From assembly GCA_036939975.1 (NCBI GenBank), contig JALLPB010001873.1, positions 1 through 13,813 of the forward strand: 13,813 nucleotides of DNA, given 5' to 3'. The notes under the pieces were generated by a model, which saw only the letters and a program-made list of their open reading frames with translations, was not told the DNA's origin and did not search any database. This document shows, in pieces, positions 1-7,851 of this stretch. The stretch is from Cyclostephanos tholiformis (lineage: Eukaryota; Bacillariophyta; Thalassiosirophyceae; Thalassiosirales; Thalassiosiraceae). Position numbers and translations under genes: made by a program. Position 1 is the first letter of the stretch. The number at the start of each line of letters is the position of its first letter.

Positions 1-2560
1 CCATACTCTAATGAAAATTAATTTTGCCAGATCAAAATTTTGTTCTTCAGAGGGAGCCACACTCTGTTCTCAAGCAAATCAGGCAAAATTACATCAACAA
101 CAACAGCATTCCCATTTGGCTTAGGACTCAGGTCTATTACACAACCTTCATCAATGCCATGATGTCCTTCTTCTACATTCTTGAGGATTATCCAATTGAT
201 GTCACTATTCTTACACCCCTCAATAAGGAAAGGTTGGCGAGGACTTGTCATGCTTTGGTCATGGTCATTCTCACTCCTGGTCAAAGATGGTGAATGGAAA
301 GTGGGTTGTTATTTGCACTAATAAGAACTAGCCTGGCATCCATGACCATGCAAAGTTTATTATTTTGCAGTATAGATGCACCAATCAAACTAAGGAGAAC
401 AGAAAATGTAAAAACATCAACACCCTCAACTGGGACCGGATCCTTCTTCAGCATCAGACTAAGGTTTTAGCAGCAGCAGCAATTAATGCTTCTAGCATCA
501 GTGTGAGCTTGTCAATCACTATAGCAATGGGCATTGTCAGAACCGGCATCAAGCATGGTGAGAGTGTCACACTTCACCAAGATGTGCATCAGAAACAGAA
601 TGCTGCCCCATACCCCATACCATCTTAGAATTTTGTTAAATGGGACATAAAAGACTTCAATGGATTTAATTTTTGGTGCCTCCTTTAAATCTTGATTTAT
701 CACCTGACTATTGTGTAGAATCAGAAATAACTTTTGATTTTTCTCATTTTGTAAATTTTTTTCTACAAATTGCGATATAAAAATAAAGAAAATGTTTTGT
801 TTAACATTTAAGTTTCTTCATTTTCATTTTAAGATCAAAAGAAAATGCCTTTTTGTAGCAAAGATAGCGATGGGAAATTTTTCAAATGCAAGCAGAAGTC
901 ATTCTGGCAACAATGAGTTGATTTGGCAGATTTTTTTGCATGAGTCAATCTGGCAAATTCTACATATTAATGAATATTGGCATTAGTCGATTCAGATGCT
1001 TGTTTGTAAATAATTTACGTACAGTTAATATACAAGAAGAACCACTGATTTCTTTGATTCCTTTTCACATACATTAGTCCTGTGAACATGGTAGATAAAA
1101 ATATCTAGTAATTTTGGCCGTCCTTGGTTAATAGAATTAAATTGCGTCTTAGAAACAAATGGGGAAGATGCAGTCATTTTTAATACAAAAGCCCTAAGTA
1201 TGAACCAGGAGTGATTTTGAAAGAAAAAATTGGAGTCTACATTTTATACTAAGTCCTACATATAAAGGTTGTTTCTTGAATCACAACAACCCAACCGCCG
1301 CTTGTACCCCAAAAACACATATTTGAAGGATCTTGCCCTCTTTCTTCAGTCATTGTGTGAAATTGCCAAAATCCATGATGAGGAGCAGCACGTATGGCAC
1401 TGTGGTCATTGCTCATTGATCAGACCCCAAAGTTACTCTGTGGTGGGCAATTTTTGTTTGCTTGCCTGGCTTTATGGTCCAATACCATCAGGGGGGGTGT
1501 TGACAAGCTATCTTATCCATTCACAAGGTCTTGGCATATCATTGCTGATTTTCCAGTTGCATCCTAGGACATTGAACACTGTTCTACAAAGAATCAGGTG
1601 AAACAGCACACATCAAACATCCGCTTGATGGTGCTGATAATCAGTTCAGTCAAATCAATAAAAAAATCTTGGATGATCCATAAATTGAGGTAGGGATCAA
1701 AGGCTTCACATCTTCAACCCCTTCTGGGTTCCTTTCCAACTTCCTCTCTGCCGATATTGGTCTCAGATTCAATGGCCTACTTTAGCCGAGCTGAACAAGG
1801 ATCTGTTCCTGTATTCTCTCTGACCATCAATACGATGACAATCCAATTCTATCCCCAGGCTTCTACATGGGACCACCGCCCTCTACACCAATGTTTGCAC
1901 CAGATCCTCCTGCTAACATCTAGGCCCAGTGTATCATCTTGAGTCAGATCAGGCTCTTCTTCATATCTCATGCTATTGGTTTTGATGAAGTTTGTAAGTG
2001 ATGCCTGGTCAGTGTGGCTTTTGAGGCAACTATCATGTCTCTCTATGATTCTTCCTGTCTTGTTGATGGACACTACCTGGTAGATTTTTATGCTGTCCAT
2101 CCATCTGACTCTCAGCACAACACCATCAAAAAGCAGTTCTGGCTTCAGCATCACAGTCATGACAACATCATTGGCCTCATGTCATAAGCTCACACTCATT
2201 ACATTTGGCCGTCCGATCAACTTTTTCAGTGGATTTTACCATGTTGGAGCTCTTAAAAAGATAAATGGCCACCTAACTTGGATTTATGGTCCGGAGGTTT
2301 TTTTAATTTCTACATACCAAAAAACAATATTTCTTGGAGTGTTACAGTGGAACACGCTTCACCCGTACCTGTATTGCCTCCAGGTAGGGTGGTGTTAAGC
2401 ATTGCACAAACGAGCCATTCCAACAGAGTTATTACTTTGCACTGAAACCAAAAGGGCATTTAGTCCGTAGTTTTATTGTACATGCAAGTCAGAGGTCTAT
2501 TCAGTTGACTTTAAAGGTGTATTTAAATTTGATAATATTATTTAACTGGCAACACGGAGG
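1..2560. other. AT-rich region without a recognisable gene
   Basis: Short open stretches occur on both strands, none longer than about 140 codons, and none shows a motif or family resemblance that I recognise. The base composition is visibly more AT-rich than the methyltransferase gene to the right. Stops are scattered through all frames around 630-1260 and 2400-2560, which reads as intergenic sequence. Parts of 1-630 and 1270-2400 are more mixed in composition and may be very old transposon debris, but I cannot assign them. No tRNA- or rRNA-like structure was seen. Confidence 0.5.
290..628 (+). pseudogene. Possible decayed coding fragment, unknown family
   Basis: One frame reads about 112 codons with a single internal TAG near 329-331. 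The first part has a spaced pattern of aromatic, Cys, Pro and His residues (KWVVIC, then PGIHDH, then QYRCTNQTKENRKCKN) that looks like real protein, perhaps a small metal-binding domain of a mobile-element protein. The second half is low in information. No start context, splice sites or partner domain is visible. It could equally be chance. I do not assign a function. Confidence 0.2.
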
Positions 2561-2677
2561 ATGATTTGCAGCTACATATCTACTTTGACATGAATCAATT
2601 ATTCCCAGGAAAAATGAAGGCAACTGCACCTGAAACCCACAACATCTACATTTTTCATCTTGCTAGGCCAGATAGCC

Positions 2678-4379
2678 TCATTCCGTTGACGATGCCCTAT
2701 GAAGCAATTGCTCAAAATCAATGTACGGCTCATAATGCTCAACTGCTTTTCTCACCCTATTTTTATCATCAATGTTCAATTTGGGAGTATAATCATGAAT
2801 CATTTGCATTGCCTCGTGAGTGCTATATCCAACTACCATCACTGGCGCTTCTTCTAACCCTTCAAACATATCACGAACTTCATCTGCCATCTGATACTTG
2901 TCTTTTCGCCCGCACACAAGTAACGCTGCCTCGAATGGCCTCTCTTCCTCCCTTCGACTCCTTTGATATTCCGCCATGAAGCCAAGGATAATATCATCGC
3001 GTGTGACATGACAAATGTACAATGTTCGGGGAAGCTTTGAAATGGTAAAAGATATGAGGCGTGGCGTGACGTCCTTTGGAGCTACAAAAAAAAATTAAAA
3101 TCATGTATTACCTTTGATCGTATATTCTCTAAAAATCGGGTCAAACTCGTAGTTATCAAGTTCATGTCCTTCACACTGTAATGGCGAAAGCGATGCATAT
3201 TTCCACACACCAATTCAGTGTCGAACAATTTCTCCAGATCTGCAAGTGCAGGGCATCCCAGAAAAGGACGATCGGGAATACAGCTGAGAAGAATAACAAT
3301 TATCAATGTGAGTGGTGGGAGTATACACGCATGCAAAATTTAATCCTTTTTACTTGCCCTAGAAGTGGTATGCCCCACGCGTTTTGAAGCGCTTTGGACA
3401 TGTAGTGCTTAGTTTGATCGTATTTGTCTGGAAGGACTTTGTTAATGATTACACCAAGAACGGGGACATTGTGTTTCTCGCAGAGTACGCGGTTAAGTTC
3501 TTCGTTGGCACAAGAGAAGGGGCGAACATGAATAATGGTGCAAAAGTAACATTGATCGGAATGTGCTCCGTAACTAACTGACTCACCAAGCTCGTCGAAG
3601 GCCGATCCTGGACCCCATAATATCATGGAACGACGTCACGTGAGACGGCCATACCTAGGAAGTGTTCGAAAATCGTCTACGACTGCGCAACGATGCAAAA
3701 AACTCACCCAATCCTCCATTTGCAATAAGCAACATACTGGCCCCCAGCATACTGGCAACCTTCGCGTTATTGAGACTTACAATACTTCCAACTGCACAAT
3801 GCCCCGTACCCTCACACAGCACCACATCACTTGCGCTTGACACCTCATCGTATGAATTGCGTATCAGGTGCATTTGCTCTTCGTAGGTAATCTCCCCATT
3901 GATGCTGCGGAGAAAAAAATAAATACGAGACGAACAATAATATTATATGCGGCGATGAATAAACTAAAAAAAAAAAAAATCAACACACACACACACTCCG
4001 AGATCCAAAATATATGGCCCACTCACAATTTTTTGGTGTACCCCCGAGGGATGATCACCGGACTCATGTGCCTGTAATCGATATGGTCCAAATGAAATTG
4101 CTCCTTCAGCAAACATATGTCCTTATCCACGCGTATCTCCTCCGCGAGCGCCGGCGACCAGACCTTGACGTGCTGTTGGCCCACCGGCTTGATAAATCCG
4201 ACCTTCGGGAATCTCTTCTGGAGGCCGCTCATGAGGGCGAGGGACGTGGTGGTTTTGCCAACGTGCTGCTTGGTGGCGGCAACGAAGATGGGCCGAGGTC
4301 GATTATCCGACGAAAATAGCCGTGATAACGACGAGGGAGCGCCCCTCCTCGGAGACATGATGGAACCGTTAGCAATCAT
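2678..4379 (-). CDS. P-loop NTPase related to phosphotransacetylase N-terminal domain (AAA_26/BioD-CobQ type), six exons
   Basis: Exons on the minus strand are 4379-4027, 3904-3708, 3607-3587, 3499-3358, 3283-3112 and 3034-2678. Together they give 1242 nt, exactly 414 codons including the TGA stop (413 aa), with no internal stop. The start chosen is ATG at 4379; the frame stays open to about 4514 but has no upstream ATG there. ATG at 4358 is an alternative. The N-terminus (SPRRGAPSSLSRLFSS) is basic and Ser/Arg-rich, as in mitochondrial targeting peptides. Residues ~34-45 (AATKQHVGKTTT) form a deviant Walker A loop. Later blocks are DVVLCEGTGH, LLIANGGLGSAFDEL, GVIINKVLPDKY and CIPDRPFLGCPALADLEKLF, followed by a C-terminal half containing YICHVTRDDIILGF. 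The family includes dethiobiotin- and cobyrinate-synthase-like P-loop proteins and the regulatory N-terminus of long bacterial phosphotransacetylases. The acetyltransferase catalytic domain is absent. The substrate is unknown. Confidence 0.85.
3284..3357 (-). other. Intron 4 of the P-loop gene with GC-AG ends
   Basis: The donor reads CTAGG|GCAAGT and the acceptor TTCTCAG|CTGTATT, giving a 74-nt intron. Using the GC donor joins GIPLLG to CIPDRPFLG in one frame. The nearest GT, four bases inside (CAA|GTAAAA), puts the downstream exon out of frame. GCAAGT after AG is the usual consensus of the minor GC-AG intron class. Confidence 0.8.
3587..3607 (-). other. 21-nt micro-exon (exon 3 of the P-loop gene)
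   Basis: It is bounded by GGGGTCCAG on its 5' side and GTGAGTCAG on its 3' side. It supplies the seven-residue segment G-S-A-F-D-E-L between NGGL and ELNRVLCEK, a continuous block in this family. The flanking introns are 100 nt (3608-3707) and 87 nt (3500-3586). Skipping the exon would keep the frame, because it is a multiple of three, but would remove conserved residues. Confidence 0.8.
3905..4026 (-). other. Intron 1 of the P-loop gene, with poly-A and CA microsatellite
   Basis: GTGAGT at 4026 and CTCCGCAG ending at 3905 bound a 122-nt intron, the longest of the five. On the plus strand it contains an A run near 3966-3979 and an (AC)n run near 3983-3996. These are common slippage-prone tracts and explain why the intron is longer than its neighbours. 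Confidence 0.8.
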
Positions 4380-4552
4380 GTTATTGGTCGTAGACAAATA
4401 GTGCAGAGTCAAGATGCAGTTCCCTGTTCGATAAAGTTGTGTGGATTGTCTAAACAATATATGATGAATTGATCTACGATCGAGGTGGGGGAGGAAGTCT
4501 GAAAGGAAAAACACACAAGAAGATACCTACCTAGTAATAGTTCGGACATCAT

Positions 4553-4580
4553 TACTACCGCTGGTATAACAATTGTCGTC
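4553..4580 (+). repeat. Left terminal inverted repeat of the MITE
   Basis: This arm pairs with 4750-4777 over 28 bp with three mismatches: two adjacent in the middle and one near the inner end. Confidence 0.8.
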
Positions 4581-4735
4581 GGGAACTAACTTAGGGTTAA
4601 CTAAGAGTTAGCCGAGGGTTGGGCATCAATTGGGAATTGATACATGCCGACGAGGAAAATGAAACGGAAATTTGTTCACGATACATAGGTATAATATTAG
4701 CTTAACCCTTTAACTAACCCTCTGAGCCAAAGTGC

Positions 4736-4743
4736 TATAAATA
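4736..4743 (+). promoter_or_regulatory. TATA-like box inside the MITE
   Basis: The sequence TATAAATA lies about 175 bp upstream of the methyltransferase start codon and just inside the right arm of the inverted-repeat element. It could be a TATA box for that gene supplied by the insertion. The call rests on the motif alone, and AT-rich words are common here. Confidence 0.2.
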
Positions 4744-4749
4744 ATATAT

Positions 4750-4777
4750 GGCGACAATTGTTAGGCCAGCGGTAGTA
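4750..4777 (-). repeat. Right terminal inverted repeat of the MITE
   Basis: This is the reverse complement of 4553-4580 apart from three positions. It ends in CCAGCGGTAGTA. Confidence 0.8.
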
Positions 4778-4916
4778 GGTATACTCCAGTACGATCAATT
4801 TATAAGATCGTAGGAACTCATAGAGGTGTGCTGTTGGTCAGACCAGCGTACGTACGTACGAACGATATATGGTATGTACCTGATGCCAAACATCATCGTC
4901 CTTCAAAAAAAGCATC

Positions 4917-6548
4917 ATGACTCGCTTCCTCTTCCTGCCCCTGTTGATACACCTGAAGCCGATAGAGCACATATCCATGATGTTTTCACTGCCGAAAGCG
5001 GCAAACTCGTCGATGGGACATTCCTCCCGTATCATTAGCCGCAATGGCGCCAATACGCCGATTGCCACGTGTGGGAGGTCATGGGGACGGCATAATGATA
5101 ATAATCATCATCATCATACGCCGCTCCATCGTCGATGCCGTCGTCGTCGTCAATATCATCATACGCGGAATACGAATCTTGCCTCATTGGCGCGCGCGAC
5201 TCCACGCGTTGATCGACTCGCCGCTTCCGCATATGTATTCGCGGTCGATGCGAGTGCATCATCGTCCGACGATGGTCGCGAATCGCGTATCCCCCCCCCG
5301 TCGTCGCGGTGTGGTTCGATCCCCCCCCCCCCCCCATCCCGGCGCGCCGCTTCGTCGCTAAGTTCGGTGGAGGACGTCGACGGGGACGCGACGACGAGGA
5401 GGAGGGCATTGCCGCCATCGTACGGGATTTCCGGGGGAATATCGATAAACGATGCGATGCGATCGTCGCTAAGGATGTTGGAGGATCTCAACATACCGGA
5501 ACCGAACGAGAGCGTCGTTCACTTGCTATCGCACGCGTTGAATTTGGATTGGGACGTCGGCCATCGTCGGTTGCGGGAGGTGTTCACGTTGCCGCATCCC
5601 CTCCCTTACGACTATTCGCCGATATTGCCAGTGGACCGATCGATATATGCTTTGGCAAAACAAATTCTATCGTCGGAGCAGCGCATCGCCTACCTGTCGC
5701 TGCTCGAGAGGCGTATGCGATACGAGCCGTTGCAGTACATCCTAGGGCGGTGGGATTTTCACCACCTGTCGGGGTTGAGAATTAGAAGACCAATGCTATG
5801 CCCACGACCGGAAACGGAGGAGCTGGTGGAGTTGGTACTGGCAGATATCGACCGGCTGATCGATATCGCGAAAATCGAGGGGGGGGGGAATAGGAGGATA
5901 CGCATTCTCGACGTGGGATGTGGAACCGGCGCCATCGGGATCGCCATCGCGCGTAGATATCCTAGGCACGTGCGTGTTGTGGCCTTGGACGTTTCGCCAG
6001 ATGCGGTGGACCTATCGAATGAGAATGCGGCCCTGTTTTTGTCCGGGGGTGCGGACGATCACGTCGATGTGCGTGCGGATATAAGCGGCTTGTACACCGC
6101 CATCGTATGCTCCGCGAGAGATTTCACAAACGAAGGGATGCAATCCGAGGCTGCATATGCGACCGAACGAAAATGGGAAATGGATTTCGACATCGTCGTT
6201 TCGAACCCTCCCTACATACCAACGAGGGATATGCTAGGTCTGTCGTGGGATGTAACTGGGTTTGAAAGTCACGGAGCCTTGTGTGGCGGAGATGATGGAC
6301 TAAATGTTATCAGAGACATCGTTTACCGGTTGCCGGAGTGGTTGTCCCCCACAATTACTGTCGATGACCACAGACGGGTGCAAAGGCACTGCTGGATGGA
6401 AGTTGACGACTCTCACCCTACCAAGTTGGAAAAATGGCTCGCTCCTGGATCGAAAGAATCCGTTCTAATGGGCGTGGAGTATTGCGATCGTCGGAAAGAT
6501 TTTTGCGGCCGCGATCGATTTGTGAAACTTGTTAAGAGATGTTCATGA
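4917..6548 (+). CDS. Release-factor glutamine N5-methyltransferase, PrmC/HemK family, probably organellar
   Basis: The 543-aa protein is encoded without introns. The family methylates the glutamine of the GGQ motif in class I translation release factors, using S-adenosylmethionine. The helical N-domain is about 175-270 and ends in YEPLQYILG at 269-277. The family signature PRPETEELVE begins at 296. SAM-binding motif I is LDVGCGTGAIGIAI at 331-344. The catalytic substrate-binding motif NPPY is at 430-433, followed by ALCGGDDGL and a typical end, DRFVKLVKR. Bacterial PrmC is about 280 aa, so the first ~175 residues are extra. They are rich in Arg, His, Ser and Pro, with a hydrophobic stretch FLFLPLLIHL at 4-13. 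ATG at 4917 is the first in frame; ATGs at 4977, 4980 and 5013 are alternatives. The extension suggests import into mitochondria or plastid, but no clear diatom plastid ASAFAP motif is visible near the start. Homopolymer runs of C and G lie inside the frame. Confidence 0.92.
   Translation: MTRFLFLPLLIHLKPIEHISMMFSLPKAANSSMGHSSRIISRNGANTPIATCGRSWGRHNDNNHHHHTPLHRRCRRRRQYHHTRNTNLASLARATPRVDRLAASAYVFAVDASASSSDDGRESRIPPPSSRCGSIPPPPPSRRAASSLSSVEDVDGDATTRRRALPPSYGISGGISINDAMRSSLRMLEDLNIPEPNESVVHLLSHALNLDWDVGHRRLREVFTLPHPLPYDYSPILPVDRSIYALAKQILSSEQRIAYLSLLERRMRYEPLQYILGRWDFHHLSGLRIRRPMLCPRPETEELVELVLADIDRLIDIAKIEGGGNRRIRILDVGCGTGAIGIAIARRYPRHVRVVALDVSPDAVDLSNENAALFLSGGADDHVDVRADISGLYTAIVCSARDFTNEGMQSEAAYATERKWEMDFDIVVSNPPYIPTRDMLGLSWDVTGFESHGALCGGDDGLNVIRDIVYRLPEWLSPTITVDDHRRVQRHCWMEVDDSHPTKLEKWLAPGSKESVLMGVEYCDRRKDFCGRDRFVKLVKRCS
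5321..5335 (+). repeat. Run of 15 C inside the methyltransferase reading frame
   Basis: Fifteen consecutive C residues encode most of a five-proline run (residues 136-140). A second run of 9 C lies at 5291-5299 and a run of 10 G at 5879-5888, both also in the reading frame. The conserved domain follows in the same frame, so the length as given is coding-compatible. Confidence 0.9.
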
Positions 6549-7240
6549 GATAACACTAAGTATCTGCCTGATCGCATAGGCTTTGATATTTCTCAACACA
6601 AACCCAAATGTCAACTTTTACAATTGCCAATCAACGGTTCCTAATGTTGAGGGAAGAAAGGGTAAATTTGCTTGGTCCATTTGACGCCAAGGATTTCAGT
6701 ACTGTTGAATCCGAATGTGGTGGGGCCACTCCTACCTCCACGGCTGCTCCCACCACGCAGCTTTTGCCCCGAGTCATTATCAATGCCATCTAATGACGAA
6801 GAATCAAGTGAGGATTTCAGGAGCTTCGATCAATCTTCCAAGGATCAGGAATATTTGTGATTTTATGTTGCTGTGGTGAGGTCCGAGAACTTGTATTGCA
6901 CTGTTGCGACGTGACAATTGTTTTCAGTAACACAGCCTATAGGAAAATAAATAGGACCATGTAAGCCGTTTGTTTGTGGCAATATTTGTCCGAGTGTCAT
7001 CATCTGAAGTAAGAGACTGTGTTTTACTGTGAAGTTGGCAGTGAATCGATATATGGAGCATTCTTTTCTGATGTGGATTCTATCAAAAGCTCATCAAGAG
7101 AGTGACTCGACCCCAGTTGATGATGCTCGTGACACTAGATGACATAACGTCTTGCTCGAAGTGCACGGGGGGATATACTCCCGGATAGTCACGCGGTGTC
7201 CGTCATGGTTCGGGAGAGGGGAGTCTGCCGAGAGATGTGT
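6549..7240. other. Intergenic sequence after the methyltransferase gene
   Basis: No gene is recognised here. Short plus-strand ORFs at 6608-6793 and 6672-6860 overlap in different frames. The first contains RFLMLREERVNLLG, which faintly recalls the segment preceding the catalytic domain of Oma1-type proteases, and such a protease fragment does follow at 7246. The likeness is too weak to join them. AATAAA occurs near 6943-6950, about 400 bp past the methyltransferase stop; a nearer poly(A) signal was not seen. Confidence 0.4.
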
Positions 7241-7245
7241 GATGG

Positions 7246-7502
7246 AGTGATTATAAGGGAGTGAGGCTTCCTCATCCTCCCTACACATACATGGTCATTC
7301 GATCCTTGGATGTGAATGCTTTCGTCCTGCCCAGCAATCACGTCTTTGTCCTCACGGGCCTATTCCGATCCGGACATCGATATTGGGGCATGAGATGGCG
7401 CACAATCTCGCCCGACACGGGGGGGGGATATCGTCATCCATATTGCTTGCACATTTTTATCGAATAGGACGTTGTTTTTCACTACCAGCTGCGGTAACTT
7501 TC
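7246..7502 (+). pseudogene. Fragment of an Oma1-like M48 metalloprotease
   Basis: Frame 1 from about 7246 reads YTYMVIRS, then NAFVLPSNHVFVLTGLF at 7315-7365. This matches the strand block that precedes the active site in mitochondrial Oma1-type M48 proteases. The zinc-binding helix LGHEMAHNLARH (HExxH at 7389-7403) follows in frame 3, only about six codons later. In the family roughly ten or more residues normally separate these blocks, so a short deletion with frameshift between 7363 and 7382 is the simplest reading; the gap is too short for an intron. An in-frame TGA lies at 7240-7242 just upstream. After the HExxH helix the similarity fades by about 7502, and the third zinc ligand (ExxxxG region) is not found. 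I read it as a dead partial copy. A sequencing indel could explain the frameshift but not the missing C-terminal part. Confidence 0.7.
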
Positions 7503-7851
7503 AAATGTGGACCCAAGTGTATGAAAAATGCAAAATTTTGCGCTGAATCCAATGAGGTTGAGGGAATGAGAGAGTGAGAGGCCAGTTCTGGTTGTGGCTG
7601 GTAGGACCTCTACTATTAGTGGTCACCCTGCCGGGCAAAACCATGAATTCATACCTACGAAACCATGACATTATGGGCATGCTCCCCAGCCCCCCCAAAG
7701 CTGAAAACCGGGGTTTAGCACCCCAAGACATATTCCGACAGACGTGCCACATAAAAACCCCGGTCCAAAACGATGGGGTATTACTATTTAAGCAGACCTT
7801 AGAGCCAAAAAATCCCTAAAATCACTACCATGAATTAATGCCTATATTACT
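7503..7851. other. Spacer between protease fragment and transposase
   Basis: This stretch holds an 81-codon plus-strand ORF (7574-7819) with no recognisable domain and no other feature. A TTAA, the piggyBac target, occurs at 7838-7841, but no CCC-type terminal repeat abuts it and no matching partner was found on the other side of the transposase. It is most simply the 3' flank of the transposase gene. Confidence 0.4.

Larger units (their letters stand above)
4553..4777. mobile_element. MITE-like element with 28-bp imperfect terminal inverted repeats
   Basis: The left end begins TACTACCGCTGG and continues to 4580. The right end (4750-4777) is its reverse complement over 28 positions, with three mismatches. 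If the outer TA on each side is the duplicated target, the element core is 4555-4775, starts CTACCGC and ends GCGGTAG. That would fit the Tc1/mariner (Stowaway-like) type of non-autonomous element. The interior has no ORF of note. It carries a perfect hairpin, ATCAATT-GGG-AATTGAT at 4625-4641, extended by GGCAT/ATGCC arms at 4622-4626 and 4644-4648. Copies of a GGGTTA-type word lie in opposite orientations near each end. Confidence 0.75.
4380..4916. promoter_or_regulatory. Shared upstream region of two divergent genes
   Basis: This 537-bp interval separates the start codons of the P-loop gene (leftward) and the methyltransferase gene (rightward), so it should hold both promoters and 5' UTRs. 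On the minus strand a pyrimidine tract ending in TTTCAG near 4497-4501 resembles a 3' splice site. An upstream non-coding or short coding exon for the P-loop gene is therefore possible. Nearly half of the interval is an inverted-repeat element at 4553-4777. A repeated TACG run lies near 4847-4860. Confidence 0.5.

Noticed and set aside
1849..2160. Minus-strand ORF with a VRWMDS string resembling a strand of piggyBac transposases
   Set aside because: Only about ten residues look similar, and neither the flanking residues nor the neighbouring frames extend the match. Not enough to call a second transposase.
4380..4514. Upstream extension of the P-loop gene to 4514
   Set aside because: The frame is open, but the codon at 4514 is GTG, not ATG, and the sequence just inside it (TTTTTCCTTTCAG) looks like a splice acceptor. 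The first ATG is at 4379.
4847..4866. GTACGTACGTACG palindromic run as a regulatory operator
   Set aside because: A simple four-base tandem repeat is automatically palindromic. Nothing else marks it as a binding site.
5035..5785. Several long ORFs overlapping the 5' part of the methyltransferase gene on both strands
   Set aside because: They exist because the GC-rich, low-complexity leader has few stops. Their products are Arg/Pro/Asp repeats without domains, and the methyltransferase frame alone continues into conserved motifs.
7838..7841. TTAA as a piggyBac insertion boundary
   Set aside because: No CCC-type terminal repeat adjoins it, and no paired TTAA with an inverted end was found near 9900-10000. 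A TTAA is expected by chance in this composition.
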